Translations under genes and position numbers: made by a program
NCBI GenBank assembly: GCA_028280785.1
Contig: JANQLF010000191.1
Location: 1 to 62,184, forward strand
Reading direction: 5' to 3'
From: Planctomycetota bacterium
GTDB taxonomy: Bacteria > Planctomycetota > UBA11346
DNA length: 62,184 nt
Notes under the pieces: generated by a model
Seen by the model: only the letters and a program-made list of their open reading frames with translations
Told to the model about the DNA's origin: nothing
Databases searched by the model: none
Part shown: positions 26,519-34,063 of the stretch, piece by piece
How positions within the stretch are numbered: position 1 is the stretch's first letter
Layout: the number at the start of each line of letters is the position of its first letter

Positions 26519-26869
26519 ATGGCAAATGCATTGATGGTTATTAATCCCTATAAATGGGAAGGTATGTGGGTTTTTGATGATGACGCTGTTGACTTAGTCA
26601 AAGAGCCCTTTGTGGCAGGTGCTGATGACATCATTGACCAAGCTCTACAATTAAAGGGTATCAGCGATGGTGAATCAGGTTTTCGCTTAATCTTTAGCGG
26701 TGGTCAATTTCCAGCATATGATGTGAAATTTGACTGGTTGCGTGAAGGTGACGGTGGTAACTGGTATCAATCCGATGACTTTGGTATTGAAGGTTGGCTA
26801 TGCCCAGCCTTGTTTAAATATTTTGACGAAGCACCGCAGCAAATTTACGCAAAATTTGAAGCAAAATGA
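26519..26869 (+). CDS. Small hypothetical protein (DUF6717-like)
   Basis: ATG 26519 is chosen because AAAGGAGA lies upstream; an upstream in-frame start has no ribosome-binding site. The 116-residue product (VINPYKWEGMWVFDD; FVAGADDIIDQALQ; GFRLIFSGGQFPAYD; EGWLCPALFKYF) matches what I remember of the DUF6717 family, whose function is unknown. The family name is from memory. Its TGA overlaps the ATG of the P-loop kinase by four bases (ATGA), so the two are translated together. Confidence 0.65.
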   Translation: MANALMVINPYKWEGMWVFDDDAVDLVKEPFVAGADDIIDQALQLKGISDGESGFRLIFSGGQFPAYDVKFDWLREGDGGNWYQSDDFGIEGWLCPALFKYFDEAPQQIYAKFEAK

Positions 26870-27320
26870 TGGAGTGCGTCATTTTTTGTGGAATGCAAGC
26901 AAGTGGTAAATCTACATTTTATTTCAAATACTTTCGCAATACCCATATTCGTTTGAACTATGACATGCTCAAAACACGAAAGAGAGAGGGAATCTTGATG
27001 GAGGCATGCGCCAAGGGAAACAATCTGTGGCTATTGATAATACCAATCCAACTATCGAGGATCGCAAGCGTTATATTGACTTCTATAAGTCAGTGGGTTT
27101 CAAGATGAGCGGATACTATTTTCAATCAAATTTTGAAGATTGTCTTTGGCGCAACAATCAACGACAAGGGAAAGAGTGTATTGCTGAAGTCGGTTTGCGT
27201 AGTGTGTATGCAAAGATTGAGATACCACAGATGTATGAAGGCTTCGACGAATTATATTATGTATGCATGCTTGGTGATTCATTCGAAGTAAATAATTGGA
27301 AGGAGGATAGTGATGGGTGA
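26866..27320 (+). CDS. P-loop (polynucleotide-kinase-like) AAA_33 ATPase split by a -1 frameshift
   Basis: Frame one (26866-27108) starts VIFCGMQASGKSTF, with Walker A residues 9-17, and runs through HIRLNYDMLKTRKREGILMEAC. The family then needs (V)AIDNTNPT..DR, which appears only in the -1 frame (27006-27320) along with YYFQSNFEDCLWRN and GFDELYYVCM. Joined by a -1 slip after codon 52, the product is 151 residues and matches kinases of the RNA-repair/PNK-type family. Without the shift the product is 80 residues with an unrelated tail. It may phosphorylate 5'-OH RNA ends; this is inferred. ATGA overlap upstream, eight-base overlap with Thg1 downstream. Confidence 0.75.
27000..27021 (+). other. 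Candidate programmed -1 frameshift site in the kinase gene
   Basis: G-GGA-AAC at 27015-27021 is a canonical X-XXY-YYZ slippery heptamer, correctly phased in the zero frame (aaG GGA AAC). A slip by one base leads directly into the reading frame that completes the kinase. GGAGG at 27000-27004 lies 10 bases upstream, the spacing at which internal Shine-Dalgarno-like sequences stimulate -1 shifting in bacteria (as in dnaX). No hairpin lies at the usual 5-9 base distance; a small one occurs at 27077-27092. A one-base deletion or sequence error would give the same appearance. Confidence 0.45.
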
Positions 27321-28128
27321 ATTTGGTGATCGCATGAAACTGTATGAAGGCATCGAAAGCGATAGACGCTTCATGCCAACATTGCCAGTATGCGCTCGAT
27401 TAGATGGACGAAGCTTTAGTAAATACACCAAACAATTTGAGCGCCCTTATGATAAGCGTATGTCTGATCTCATGTGTCAGACAACTGAATATTTGGTTTC
27501 TGAAACCAAGGCCAATATGGGCTATACCCAATCTGATGAGATGAGCTTGGTATGGTATAGTGATGATATTAAAAGTCAGATATTCTTTGATGGACGTATT
27601 CAAAAAATGGTTTCCATACTCGCATCGATGGCGACTGCTTATTTTAATGCGCATGTTCGAGAGCTTCTTCCAGAAAAAGAAGGTACTTATGCACATTTCG
27701 ATTGCCGGGTGTGGCAGGTGCCAAGTTTGATGGAAGCTACTAATACATTTTTGTGGCGTGAACAAGACGCTAGCAAAAACAGTATTTCGATGGCCGCACG
27801 TCATTACTTCTCGCACAATCAATTACATGGAAAAAATGCTGATGAAATGCAGGAACTGTTATTTCAAAAAGGGGTCAACTGGAATGATTATCCGGCATTT
27901 TTTAAGCGTGGAACCTTTATTCAAAAGCGTAAAGTAGAACGAGCCTTTACTGCCAATGAATTAGAACAATTGCCTCCCAAGCATGAGGCTCATACAAATC
28001 CACACTTAGTGGTAGAACGAACTGAAGTGAGACGATTAGATATGCCTCGTTTCGGTTCAGTAGATAATCGTGTCCTTGTTGTATTTGAGGGTGCGGATCC
28101 AATAGAAAAACAAATTAAAGGAAATTAA
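27313..28128 (+). CDS. Thg1-like (tRNA-His guanylyltransferase family) 3'-5' nucleotide polymerase
   Basis: Thg1-family enzymes add nucleotides to the 5' end of RNA. Bacterial Thg1-like proteins repair 5'-truncated tRNAs in a template-dependent way. Signature residues are RLDGRSFSKYTK with metal ligand Asp31 and GYTQSDEMSLVW with Asp75-Glu76. A third motif, LWREQDASKNSISMAARHYF, replaces the eukaryotic HINNLYN block. The 271-residue length fits. AGGAGG lies six bases before ATG 27313; a GTG three bases earlier is too close. It overlaps the kinase frame by eight bases and is followed one base later by the exonuclease gene. Confidence 0.92.
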   Translation: MGEFGDRMKLYEGIESDRRFMPTLPVCARLDGRSFSKYTKQFERPYDKRMSDLMCQTTEYLVSETKANMGYTQSDEMSLVWYSDDIKSQIFFDGRIQKMVSILASMATAYFNAHVRELLPEKEGTYAHFDCRVWQVPSLMEATNTFLWREQDASKNSISMAARHYFSHNQLHGKNADEMQELLFQKGVNWNDYPAFFKRGTFIQKRKVERAFTANELEQLPPKHEAHTNPHLVVERTEVRRLDMPRFGSVDNRVLVVFEGADPIEKQIKGN

Positions 28129-28129
28129 A

Positions 28130-28652
28130 ATGGTAGCAATTATGATAGACGTGGAGAGCGACGGGCCGATACCAGGAGATTATTCGATGATCTCGTTCGG
28201 TGCGGTGATTGTTGATGATCAACTCGATAAAACATTTTATGGTAAATTAAAACCGATTAGTGATCAGTGGATACCCGACGCCCTAGCTGTGTCAGGATTC
28301 TCACGTGATGAATGTATGGCTTTTGAAGAGCCAGACACTGTTATGATTTATTTTAAAGATTGGATTAAAGAACATTCGAGTTCACGCCCTTTGTTTTTTA
28401 GTGACAATAACGGTTTTGATTGGCAGTTTATCAACTGGTATTTTTGGCATTTCTTGAATGAGAATCCATTTGGGTTTAGATTCGACTAATCTTGGTTCGC
28501 TCTACAAGGGTGTAGTCAAGGACATGTTTAAAAATTTTAAACACCTGCGTAAGACTAAGCATACGCATAATCCCGTTGATGATGCCATGGGTAACGCCGA
28601 AGCCTTATTACATATGAAAAAAGAGATGGGCCTGAAGGTAAGTTTGAAGTAA
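28130..28652 (+). CDS. DEDDh-type 3'-5' exonuclease split by a +1 frameshift
   Basis: Frame one (28130-28489, 119 codons) holds IMIDVESDGP with Asp7 and Glu9, and FFSDNNGFDWQFINW with the third acidic residue. Frame two (ending 28652) holds the continuation STNLGSLYKGVVKDMFKNF and the final motif HNPVDDAMGNAEALL, which supplies the catalytic His and Asp. Skipping one base near TTT-A-GAT (about 28475-28481) would give one 173-residue protein. Without it the first ORF lacks catalytic His/Asp. Likely trims RNA 3' ends. AAAGGA precedes ATG 28130; the gap from Thg1 is one base. Confidence 0.75.
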
Positions 28653-28780
28653 TTCTTTCTGCATCAAATGTTTCAAGTCTTGTTTTCGCAGTACCTTATG
28701 ATGATTCAGTGTCATGTGGGTATAAAATTGGCACTTAATGAAAATCTCGGAAATTGATAAATAATGACTGTAAACTGACA

Positions 28781-28809
28781 TTGATACAGAAAACTACTGT
28801 AATTATACT
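28781..28809 (+). promoter_or_regulatory. Sigma-70 promoter for the Gfo/Idh/MocA gene
   Basis: TTGATA at 28781-28786 and TATACT at 28804-28809 are separated by exactly 17 bases, each five of six to consensus. The start codon is 47 bases downstream with AAGGAG before it. Confidence 0.72.
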
Positions 28810-28855
28810 GCAATGATCCCAACAACCATATCGCTTTTCAATAAGGAGCTACGCG

Positions 28856-30127
28856 ATGGGTATTAGTGTAGGCATGGTAGGTCTTGGATCTTTTGGCGCT
28901 GCCTTTGCAGATTTATTTAAGAGTCACCCTGATGTAGATCGCATTGCATTTTGCGACCGTGAATTAGATCGCGTTAAAAAATATGCAGACGATCCGTTCA
29001 TGCAGGACAAGTTTAATGAAAAAGATTGCTACGATTCATTAGAGGCAATCTGTGATAGTGATATCGATGCCTTGGTCATTATTACCCAGCCGTGGTTACA
29101 TGCACCACAAGCCATTCAGGGCTTATTAGCTGGTAAGCATGTCTACAGTGCTGTTCCATTAATTAGCATTCCTGATGATGAGGAAACCTTGGATTGGTGT
29201 GATAAATTAATTTCCACCACCTTGCAGACCGGCAAAAATTACATGCTCGGTGAAACTTCATTCTTCCATCCTGATACGATGTTCTCGCGCAAAAAAGCTG
29301 CTGAAGGTGCCTTCGGTAGTTTTGTCTACGCCGAAGGTGAGTATATGCATGATGTTGACGGTTGGTGTAATTTACGCCGCGTTAGTGAGCATCGTGCCGC
29401 ATCTAAAGCTGGTGCAGAGTGGGACCTTAAAAAAGCTGAATATGTAAAAAATGGTCACCTTGGTGGACCTATGCATTACCCAACCCACTCGGTTTGTGGT
29501 CCGGTTTCCGTTATGAACGCCCATGCGCAAAAAGTAACGGCATACGGTTATAAAAATCAAACCAACGATCCTTATTTTGCTGACGCAGCTTTTTCAAATG
29601 AAGTGGCTTTATTTAAAATGACTAACGGCACGACCGTACGTATTGCCGAAATGCGTGAAGCGGCGGGTACCTTAGGCCAGCATTCCGAAACCTTCCGCGT
29701 TATCGGTACGGAGGGTTCTTATTCGGAAAGTCGTTGGACCAGTATTAAGCGCACTGAACCTTTGGGTGAAGAAGCGCCGGTTGTCACTTGTTTAACCCAA
29801 GAAGAAATGCGCGATAGCTTACCCATCGAAGTCGAAAACGGTTTTAAAGAAGCGATGCATAAAGAAGCTGATGATCCACATAACATGGACTTTGTCCCTG
29901 GTGGTCATCAAGGTTCACATCCTTATTTGGTTCATGAATTTGTTGATTCGATTGTCAACGAACGCATGCCGCAAATTAATGCCTGGGAAGCTGCGCATTA
30001 TATGGCCATGGGTGTTACCGCACATAAGTCAGCATTAAAAGATGGCGAGACTTTAGACGTGCCTGATTGGGGTTTTGCACCCGGAACCGTTGCTGCGGAA
30101 GCCAATGCGAAGGCCAGTGTCGTCTAA
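28856..30127 (+). CDS. Gfo/Idh/MocA-family NAD(P)-dependent oxidoreductase
   Basis: The Rossmann fold begins VGMVGLGSFGAAFADLF (GxGxxG), followed by AFCDRELDR, LVIITQPWLHAPQAIQGLLAGKHVYSAVPL (read as separate strands), and an alpha/beta C-terminal domain with HLGGPMHYPTHSV. These features match sugar or inositol dehydrogenases and related glycoside-processing oxidoreductases. The usual EKP motif after the Rossmann fold is replaced by SAVPL, so the catalytic lysine is not in its standard place, as in several subfamilies. Length 423. It has its own promoter and a strong terminator, hence monocistronic. The substrate is unknown, presumably a sugar. Confidence 0.92.
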   Translation: MGISVGMVGLGSFGAAFADLFKSHPDVDRIAFCDRELDRVKKYADDPFMQDKFNEKDCYDSLEAICDSDIDALVIITQPWLHAPQAIQGLLAGKHVYSAVPLISIPDDEETLDWCDKLISTTLQTGKNYMLGETSFFHPDTMFSRKKAAEGAFGSFVYAEGEYMHDVDGWCNLRRVSEHRAASKAGAEWDLKKAEYVKNGHLGGPMHYPTHSVCGPVSVMNAHAQKVTAYGYKNQTNDPYFADAAFSNEVALFKMTNGTTVRIAEMREAAGTLGQHSETFRVIGTEGSYSESRWTSIKRTEPLGEEAPVVTCLTQEEMRDSLPIEVENGFKEAMHKEADDPHNMDFVPGGHQGSHPYLVHEFVDSIVNERMPQINAWEAAHYMAMGVTAHKSALKDGETLDVPDWGFAPGTVAAEANAKASVV

Positions 30128-30150
30128 AATAAAGAGCTAGTGAACAATGA

Positions 30151-30186
30151 AAATGCAGCGCTGATAATTCAGCGCTGCATTTTTTA
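30151..30186 (+). terminator. Rho-independent terminator after the oxidoreductase gene
   Basis: AAATGCAGCGCTG (30151-30163) pairs perfectly with CAGCGCTGCATTT (30170-30182) around a six-base loop, followed by a U-run. It begins 24 bases after the stop codon. It also faces the convergent small-gene pair, where the leading AAA run allows bidirectional function. Confidence 0.95.
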
Positions 30187-30219
30187 TATCTCAGCCGCAG
30201 CTAAGGAATGCCATTGCCT

Positions 30220-30714
30220 TTACGCTAATGAATCTCGTATAAACGTTTCGATTTCAATATGAGCAGTATAAGGATCTTTGATCTGGGCGAAATTATAATC
30301 GAGCAGGGACGGATTAGATTCAAAGTGTAAAACTGACCAATCGTGATGGTTAAATTGTTTGATGAAGAGAGGGCATTCCAATTCACTAAATGCATTGCTG
30401 TGTTCGCTGAAATCATGCTGAAAATGACTGTCGTGTGCATCGAAATATAAGTGTATTTCTTCTTCAAAGACGCCTTCAAAGTCACTGCGTTGATAGCAAA
30501 AATCTTGTTTAATGACTACCCCTTGTCGGTCATAGCGACGTTGAATGAGAAAAGGAATAATACTGCCACAATAGCCGAGAATAAAGTGTTCAATGCTGAG
30601 GCTTGCACGCCCGACATCGATATGTGCATGTACGGCCGTCTCACGTGTATAAATGATTGCATCATCTGAATTGATGCTGTCGTAATAATCACGGAACGAG
30701 CTGATAATGCGCAT
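30220..30714 (-). CDS. Conserved hypothetical protein of unknown function
   Basis: The 164-residue protein starts MRIISSFRDYYDSIN and contains FILGYCGSIIPFLIQRRYD. That pattern is shared by a widespread uncharacterised family in phages and bacteria, recalled without a name. No signal peptide or membrane segment. It lies five bases downstream of the next gene on the same strand and is probably translated from the same message. Role unknown. Confidence 0.6.
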   Translation of the reverse strand: MRIISSFRDYYDSINSDDAIIYTRETAVHAHIDVGRASLSIEHFILGYCGSIIPFLIQRRYDRQGVVIKQDFCYQRSDFEGVFEEEIHLYFDAHDSHFQHDFSEHSNAFSELECPLFIKQFNHHDWSVLHFESNPSLLDYNFAQIKDPYTAHIEIETFIRDSLA

Positions 30715-30719
30715 GGTTA

Positions 30720-31142
30720 TTAAGCAAATTTGGAAAAATCCGTAAGGGCTACTTCAAATGGACCGGTCGTATTGGTGCCAAAAATAATATCGTCAGTCAT
30801 AGTGGCTGGATCGCATTCATCAATAAATGCTTGGGTGAAGGTGTATGTATTGGTTTTGTCATCCCATCCGACATAGCGGTCCATAATTTCATTAATTGAT
30901 TTCATGATACCCGGTTGTGCTTTCTCAAGCATTTCTTCGAATGCATCGTCGTCGCAGTCTTCGTATTCTTCCAATTCGCACAGGATGCCATCGTTTAGTG
31001 CGTAAAATGATCCGTATTCTCCACCGCCTACATAATCGATGATGAGACCGCTAAAGGCACCGTCTTCATTATCAAAACCAATTTGGATGTAACGATGACG
31101 TTGATTTTCGACATCAATTAAAAAATTGTAAGCAATGTCCAT
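30720..31142 (-). CDS. Small acidic hypothetical protein
   Basis: ATG 31142 is used because TTGGAG lies six bases upstream; a TTG start at 31154 would fall within that ribosome-binding site. The 140-residue product is acidic (ELEEYEDCDDDAFEEML) with beta-strand-like stretches at the N-terminus (RYIQIGFDNEDGAFSGLI). No family recognised. First gene of a two-gene unit with the 30220-30714 gene. Confidence 0.5.
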   Translation of the reverse strand: MDIAYNFLIDVENQRHRYIQIGFDNEDGAFSGLIIDYVGGGEYGSFYALNDGILCELEEYEDCDDDAFEEMLEKAQPGIMKSINEIMDRYVGWDDKTNTYTFTQAFIDECDPATMTDDIIFGTNTTGPFEVALTDFSKFA

Positions 31143-31229
31143 GTGCATCTCCAAGTAAACGCATTGTCAAATTGCATTGGAGAGCTCAAGGTCAATAAAT
31201 TTTATGTTACACCTGCAAAACAAGTATGC

Positions 31230-32942
31230 TCATTTTGATAAGTGTTGATTCACTAATTCTTTGTGCTCGCCAGCTTTGTTCAGATGGAAGGAGCCGTTCA
31301 CCGAATCATTGTTGGCATAATAAAAGTAGCTGAGCAAGGCATTGTCGTGGTCTGCATTTTTATTGGCAATGGCCTTGCACAGACTGAGCGCATCGCTCTT
31401 TTTCATTTTCTTAAATATATTAATCGTCATAGTCGTGCCCATTTTAGGGACGTGTAGCTTATAGTTGGAACCTTCTTTTGATTGGATTGCAACTTCCTGT
31501 TTTAAGACGCTGGAGGTATAGCGTACGTCGCGCTTTGAGGTTTTCATGTATGCATCAAGTTTGCTTTGTAAGTGACCAAGAAATGTTGGGTAACTGCTTT
31601 CATCGATGCTTTTTGCCTGTTTGGCTGGTTTGGCTCTGAGCTGGCCATTTTTCTTGGATTTCTGAGCGCTGGCTTTCTGTTTATGAAATGGCTTTAAAAC
31701 ATCTTCCCACAGTGCATGAACCAGACGATGGTCAAAGCGATTATCATCGAGTGTTGTTGGATTTTTACTGGCCTTGCCTTTGGAGTAATTTAAATAGCCG
31801 TATTTTAATTTATAATGAAGATCAGTTGCACCAACATCGATGAGTGCGATTAATTCATTGGCAACTTTTCCTTTTTTCCAGTGACCACTGCAAATGAGCG
31901 CAGCTTGATTAATTAAATTCGGGCGAAAGCCATGCGAAGCGTAACCAGCACTGCTACGCGCACCGCCTGCGTCTCGACTGTCAAATTCCAAGAGCATACC
32001 AGGTTTGCCGATATTGGGCAGTCCATCAGCGCCGCTAGCAATTTTACCGGCGCCTTTAATCCCTTTGCCATCATTTAAACCGGCATGGACCGTTTTTCCG
32101 AAGGTGTTGCGGGTAAGTCCTTCATACAAACCCATCGGGTCATGAATAGTATTACCAAGATAACGAAATTGATGTGCGGCCTTTTCGATTTGCTTGCCTG
32201 TTGGCGCTTTACTTTGTTGCTGGTGAAAGGTGAAGGTTTCATGAGTATTGCTTAGTCCTGCATTGTTCAGTTTGCTCACAAATTCATCGTGTTTATAGGT
32301 ATCAAGAATTTCTTGAGCTTCTTTCGGACCAAAATAGCAACCTGCAACGAGCAGCATGCCGATCATACCTTCACGAAAATTAGGATTCCAACCGCGGTGG
32401 AAATTAGAACCACCATGCATGCAGGTAGGTTTGGCGCCCCCGGTATAATTGGTGTCACTGGTGGTATAAGCGGATGCGACAAGCAAAGCTTTCACGACTA
32501 GGTCTATTTTTTCTTGTTCGGTCTTAGAAAATAATGTCCAAAGTTCTGGTGTATTTTTGAGAATAACTGCCGAGCCGGCAAAGAGTAATTCATGTTGCGC
32601 GGGATAACCACCGGTAGCTGTTGGTGAGTTTTTTCCTTCCAATATTTTTTTCATGCGATTGACGCATTCTGATCCAGCGGCCTGGTTTCCCGTGTAGCCA
32701 GCCAAGGCGAGTGCTGGTAGGGAGCCACCGCTCCATGATCCATTTGTATGGGCACCGCCTTTAATGGTTCGGCCGAAACGATAGGCACCATGACTCTGTG
32801 CTTCTTGCAGTGCCGTGTCAGAAAGTTTACCTATCTTGGCTCGTTCCGCAGCGGATAGGGCGCATGCAAAGCAGGCGATGACGCAGATGAGAAAGCAGGT
32901 TATTTTGTAAACACTATCAAATACGAAACTTAGATTATTCAT
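31230..32942 (-). CDS. Secreted protein of unknown function, predicted (alpha/alpha)-toroid
   Basis: An N-terminal hydrophobic segment (ITCFLICVIACFACALSA) is a signal peptide. The body contains helical repeats with glycine-rich turns (ALALAGYTGNQAAGSECVNRM; WNPNFREGMIGMLLVAGCYF; HDPMGLYEGLTRNTFG). Those features recall (alpha/alpha)-toroid polysaccharide lyases and heparinase-like enzymes, but I see no family signature. After about residue 430 there is a basic linker (FHKQKASAQKSKKNGQ) and a smaller C-terminal domain. Located between small cytosolic genes and an AraC regulator pointing the same way, it might form part of the AraC-controlled locus. Confidence 0.55.
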   Translation of the reverse strand: MNNLSFVFDSVYKITCFLICVIACFACALSAAERAKIGKLSDTALQEAQSHGAYRFGRTIKGGAHTNGSWSGGSLPALALAGYTGNQAAGSECVNRMKKILEGKNSPTATGGYPAQHELLFAGSAVILKNTPELWTLFSKTEQEKIDLVVKALLVASAYTTSDTNYTGGAKPTCMHGGSNFHRGWNPNFREGMIGMLLVAGCYFGPKEAQEILDTYKHDEFVSKLNNAGLSNTHETFTFHQQQSKAPTGKQIEKAAHQFRYLGNTIHDPMGLYEGLTRNTFGKTVHAGLNDGKGIKGAGKIASGADGLPNIGKPGMLLEFDSRDAGGARSSAGYASHGFRPNLINQAALICSGHWKKGKVANELIALIDVGATDLHYKLKYGYLNYSKGKASKNPTTLDDNRFDHRLVHALWEDVLKPFHKQKASAQKSKKNGQLRAKPAKQAKSIDESSYPTFLGHLQSKLDAYMKTSKRDVRYTSSVLKQEVAIQSKEGSNYKLHVPKMGTTMTINIFKKMKKSDALSLCKAIANKNADHDNALLSYFYYANNDSVNGSFHLNKAGEHKELVNQHLSK

Positions 32943-33033
32943 CCGGGCCCCAATCTGTGTGTAAAATCAATAAGTAACACGTGTTAGTGTAAATGCTTTA
33001 CCTAGGTGCTGGTGACCGCATTTGTTTGCCAAC

Positions 33034-33876
33034 TTAAACACCTGATAGCGCAGTGTATTGGCTTGGGCTACAGCCGTAGTGCTGCTTAAACTGCCTGCTG
33101 AAACTCCGGTAATCTTTATATCCCAACTCATGGGCAACTTGCTTGACCAACATGGTGGCGAGGAGCTGTCCGGCCATTTCCATGCGTTGACGCGTGACGA
33201 TATCAACAGGACCGCATTGATAACGACGATGAAAACGCTGGCGTAGTGCCGCTTCATTACATTGGCAGAGCTCGGCAATATTTTTTAAATTCCAATTACG
33301 TTTGGGATTATTTTTGACTGCTTGCCTTATAACGCGCATATCACGGTGGGCATTATCGACTGCATCACCAAGCCAAAAGGAAGCACAGAGCATTTGTAGG
33401 CGTGCCATGATTTCTGGCCAAGCTTGTGGGTCTTGCCCACGTTGCATACATAAACCTAAATCATGCAAGCGTCGACGTGTTAAGGCCCGGTCATGAATGG
33501 GCATGACCGGTTGCGTGCGATTAATTTGTAATGCTTGTTCGAGTATTTTCGCTAATGATGCGGAAATGATAATCCATGATTCGCGAATCTGTCCGGGGTT
33601 AAGGCGAACATCTGAGCTCACAGCATGATGACGCATGACGCAAGCTGGATGTGTGAATTTTATGGTGCTATTATTGATGCGTACTTCACCACTGCCTTGC
33701 CAATACATATTGAAGGAAACGCGTTTGCGTTCTTGCATATGTCGACCATCACGCCAGATGCGTTTTACTTCGTTCCAGCGGTGATCACGTTGTAACATGA
33801 TCCGTTGTTCTGATTCGCTGTTGTGACGCAGGCAGTGCAATTGTGGTAGCTCTTGTTCATCGATCAGTCCAGACAT
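33034..33876 (-). CDS. AraC-family transcriptional regulator, divergent from GH30
   Basis: The C-terminal 100 residues hold the AraC double helix-turn-helix: LKNIAELCQCNEAALRQRF, then VAHELGYKDYRSFSRQF and KQHYGCSPSQYT. The N-terminal domain (about 40-150) is beta-rich (SFNMYWQGSGEVRINNSTIK), consistent with ligand sensing. It lies divergent from GH30 with a 187-base gap, and its 3' side faces the secreted toroid-like gene on the same strand. The likely target is GH30. Confidence 0.92.
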   Translation of the reverse strand: MSGLIDEQELPQLHCLRHNSESEQRIMLQRDHRWNEVKRIWRDGRHMQERKRVSFNMYWQGSGEVRINNSTIKFTHPACVMRHHAVSSDVRLNPGQIRESWIIISASLAKILEQALQINRTQPVMPIHDRALTRRRLHDLGLCMQRGQDPQAWPEIMARLQMLCASFWLGDAVDNAHRDMRVIRQAVKNNPKRNWNLKNIAELCQCNEAALRQRFHRRYQCGPVDIVTRQRMEMAGQLLATMLVKQVAHELGYKDYRSFSRQFKQHYGCSPSQYTALSGV

Positions 33877-33914
33877 GTAACGGATAAGCCCCTATAAACG
33901 TATTATTTGGTATA

Positions 33915-33931
33915 TATTAGTGTATTTAGTG
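33915..33931. promoter_or_regulatory. Direct repeats in the AraC/GH30 intergenic region
   Basis: TATTAGTG (33915-33922) is followed by TATTTAGTG (33923-33931): near-identical copies spaced about nine bases. They lie 40-55 bases upstream of the AraC start and about 135 bases upstream of the GH30 start. Candidate AraC binding half-sites by position only. Confidence 0.3.
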
Positions 33932-34063
33932 GTTTATATCAATATGTATGTCGCAAATCAGTTACATCTGTCATGGACAGCCCACTTAATTTCAAGGTCG
34001 TTGTGAGAAATGGCGTTAGACTATGGGGCTCTGATCAATTCGTAGATAATGAAAGGAATGTTT

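Noticed and set aside
27006-27320. Independent gene beginning at ATG 27006
   Set aside because: GGAGG is only one base from this ATG and the sequence is plainly the C-terminal half of the kinase family, so it is treated as the -1 frame of that gene.
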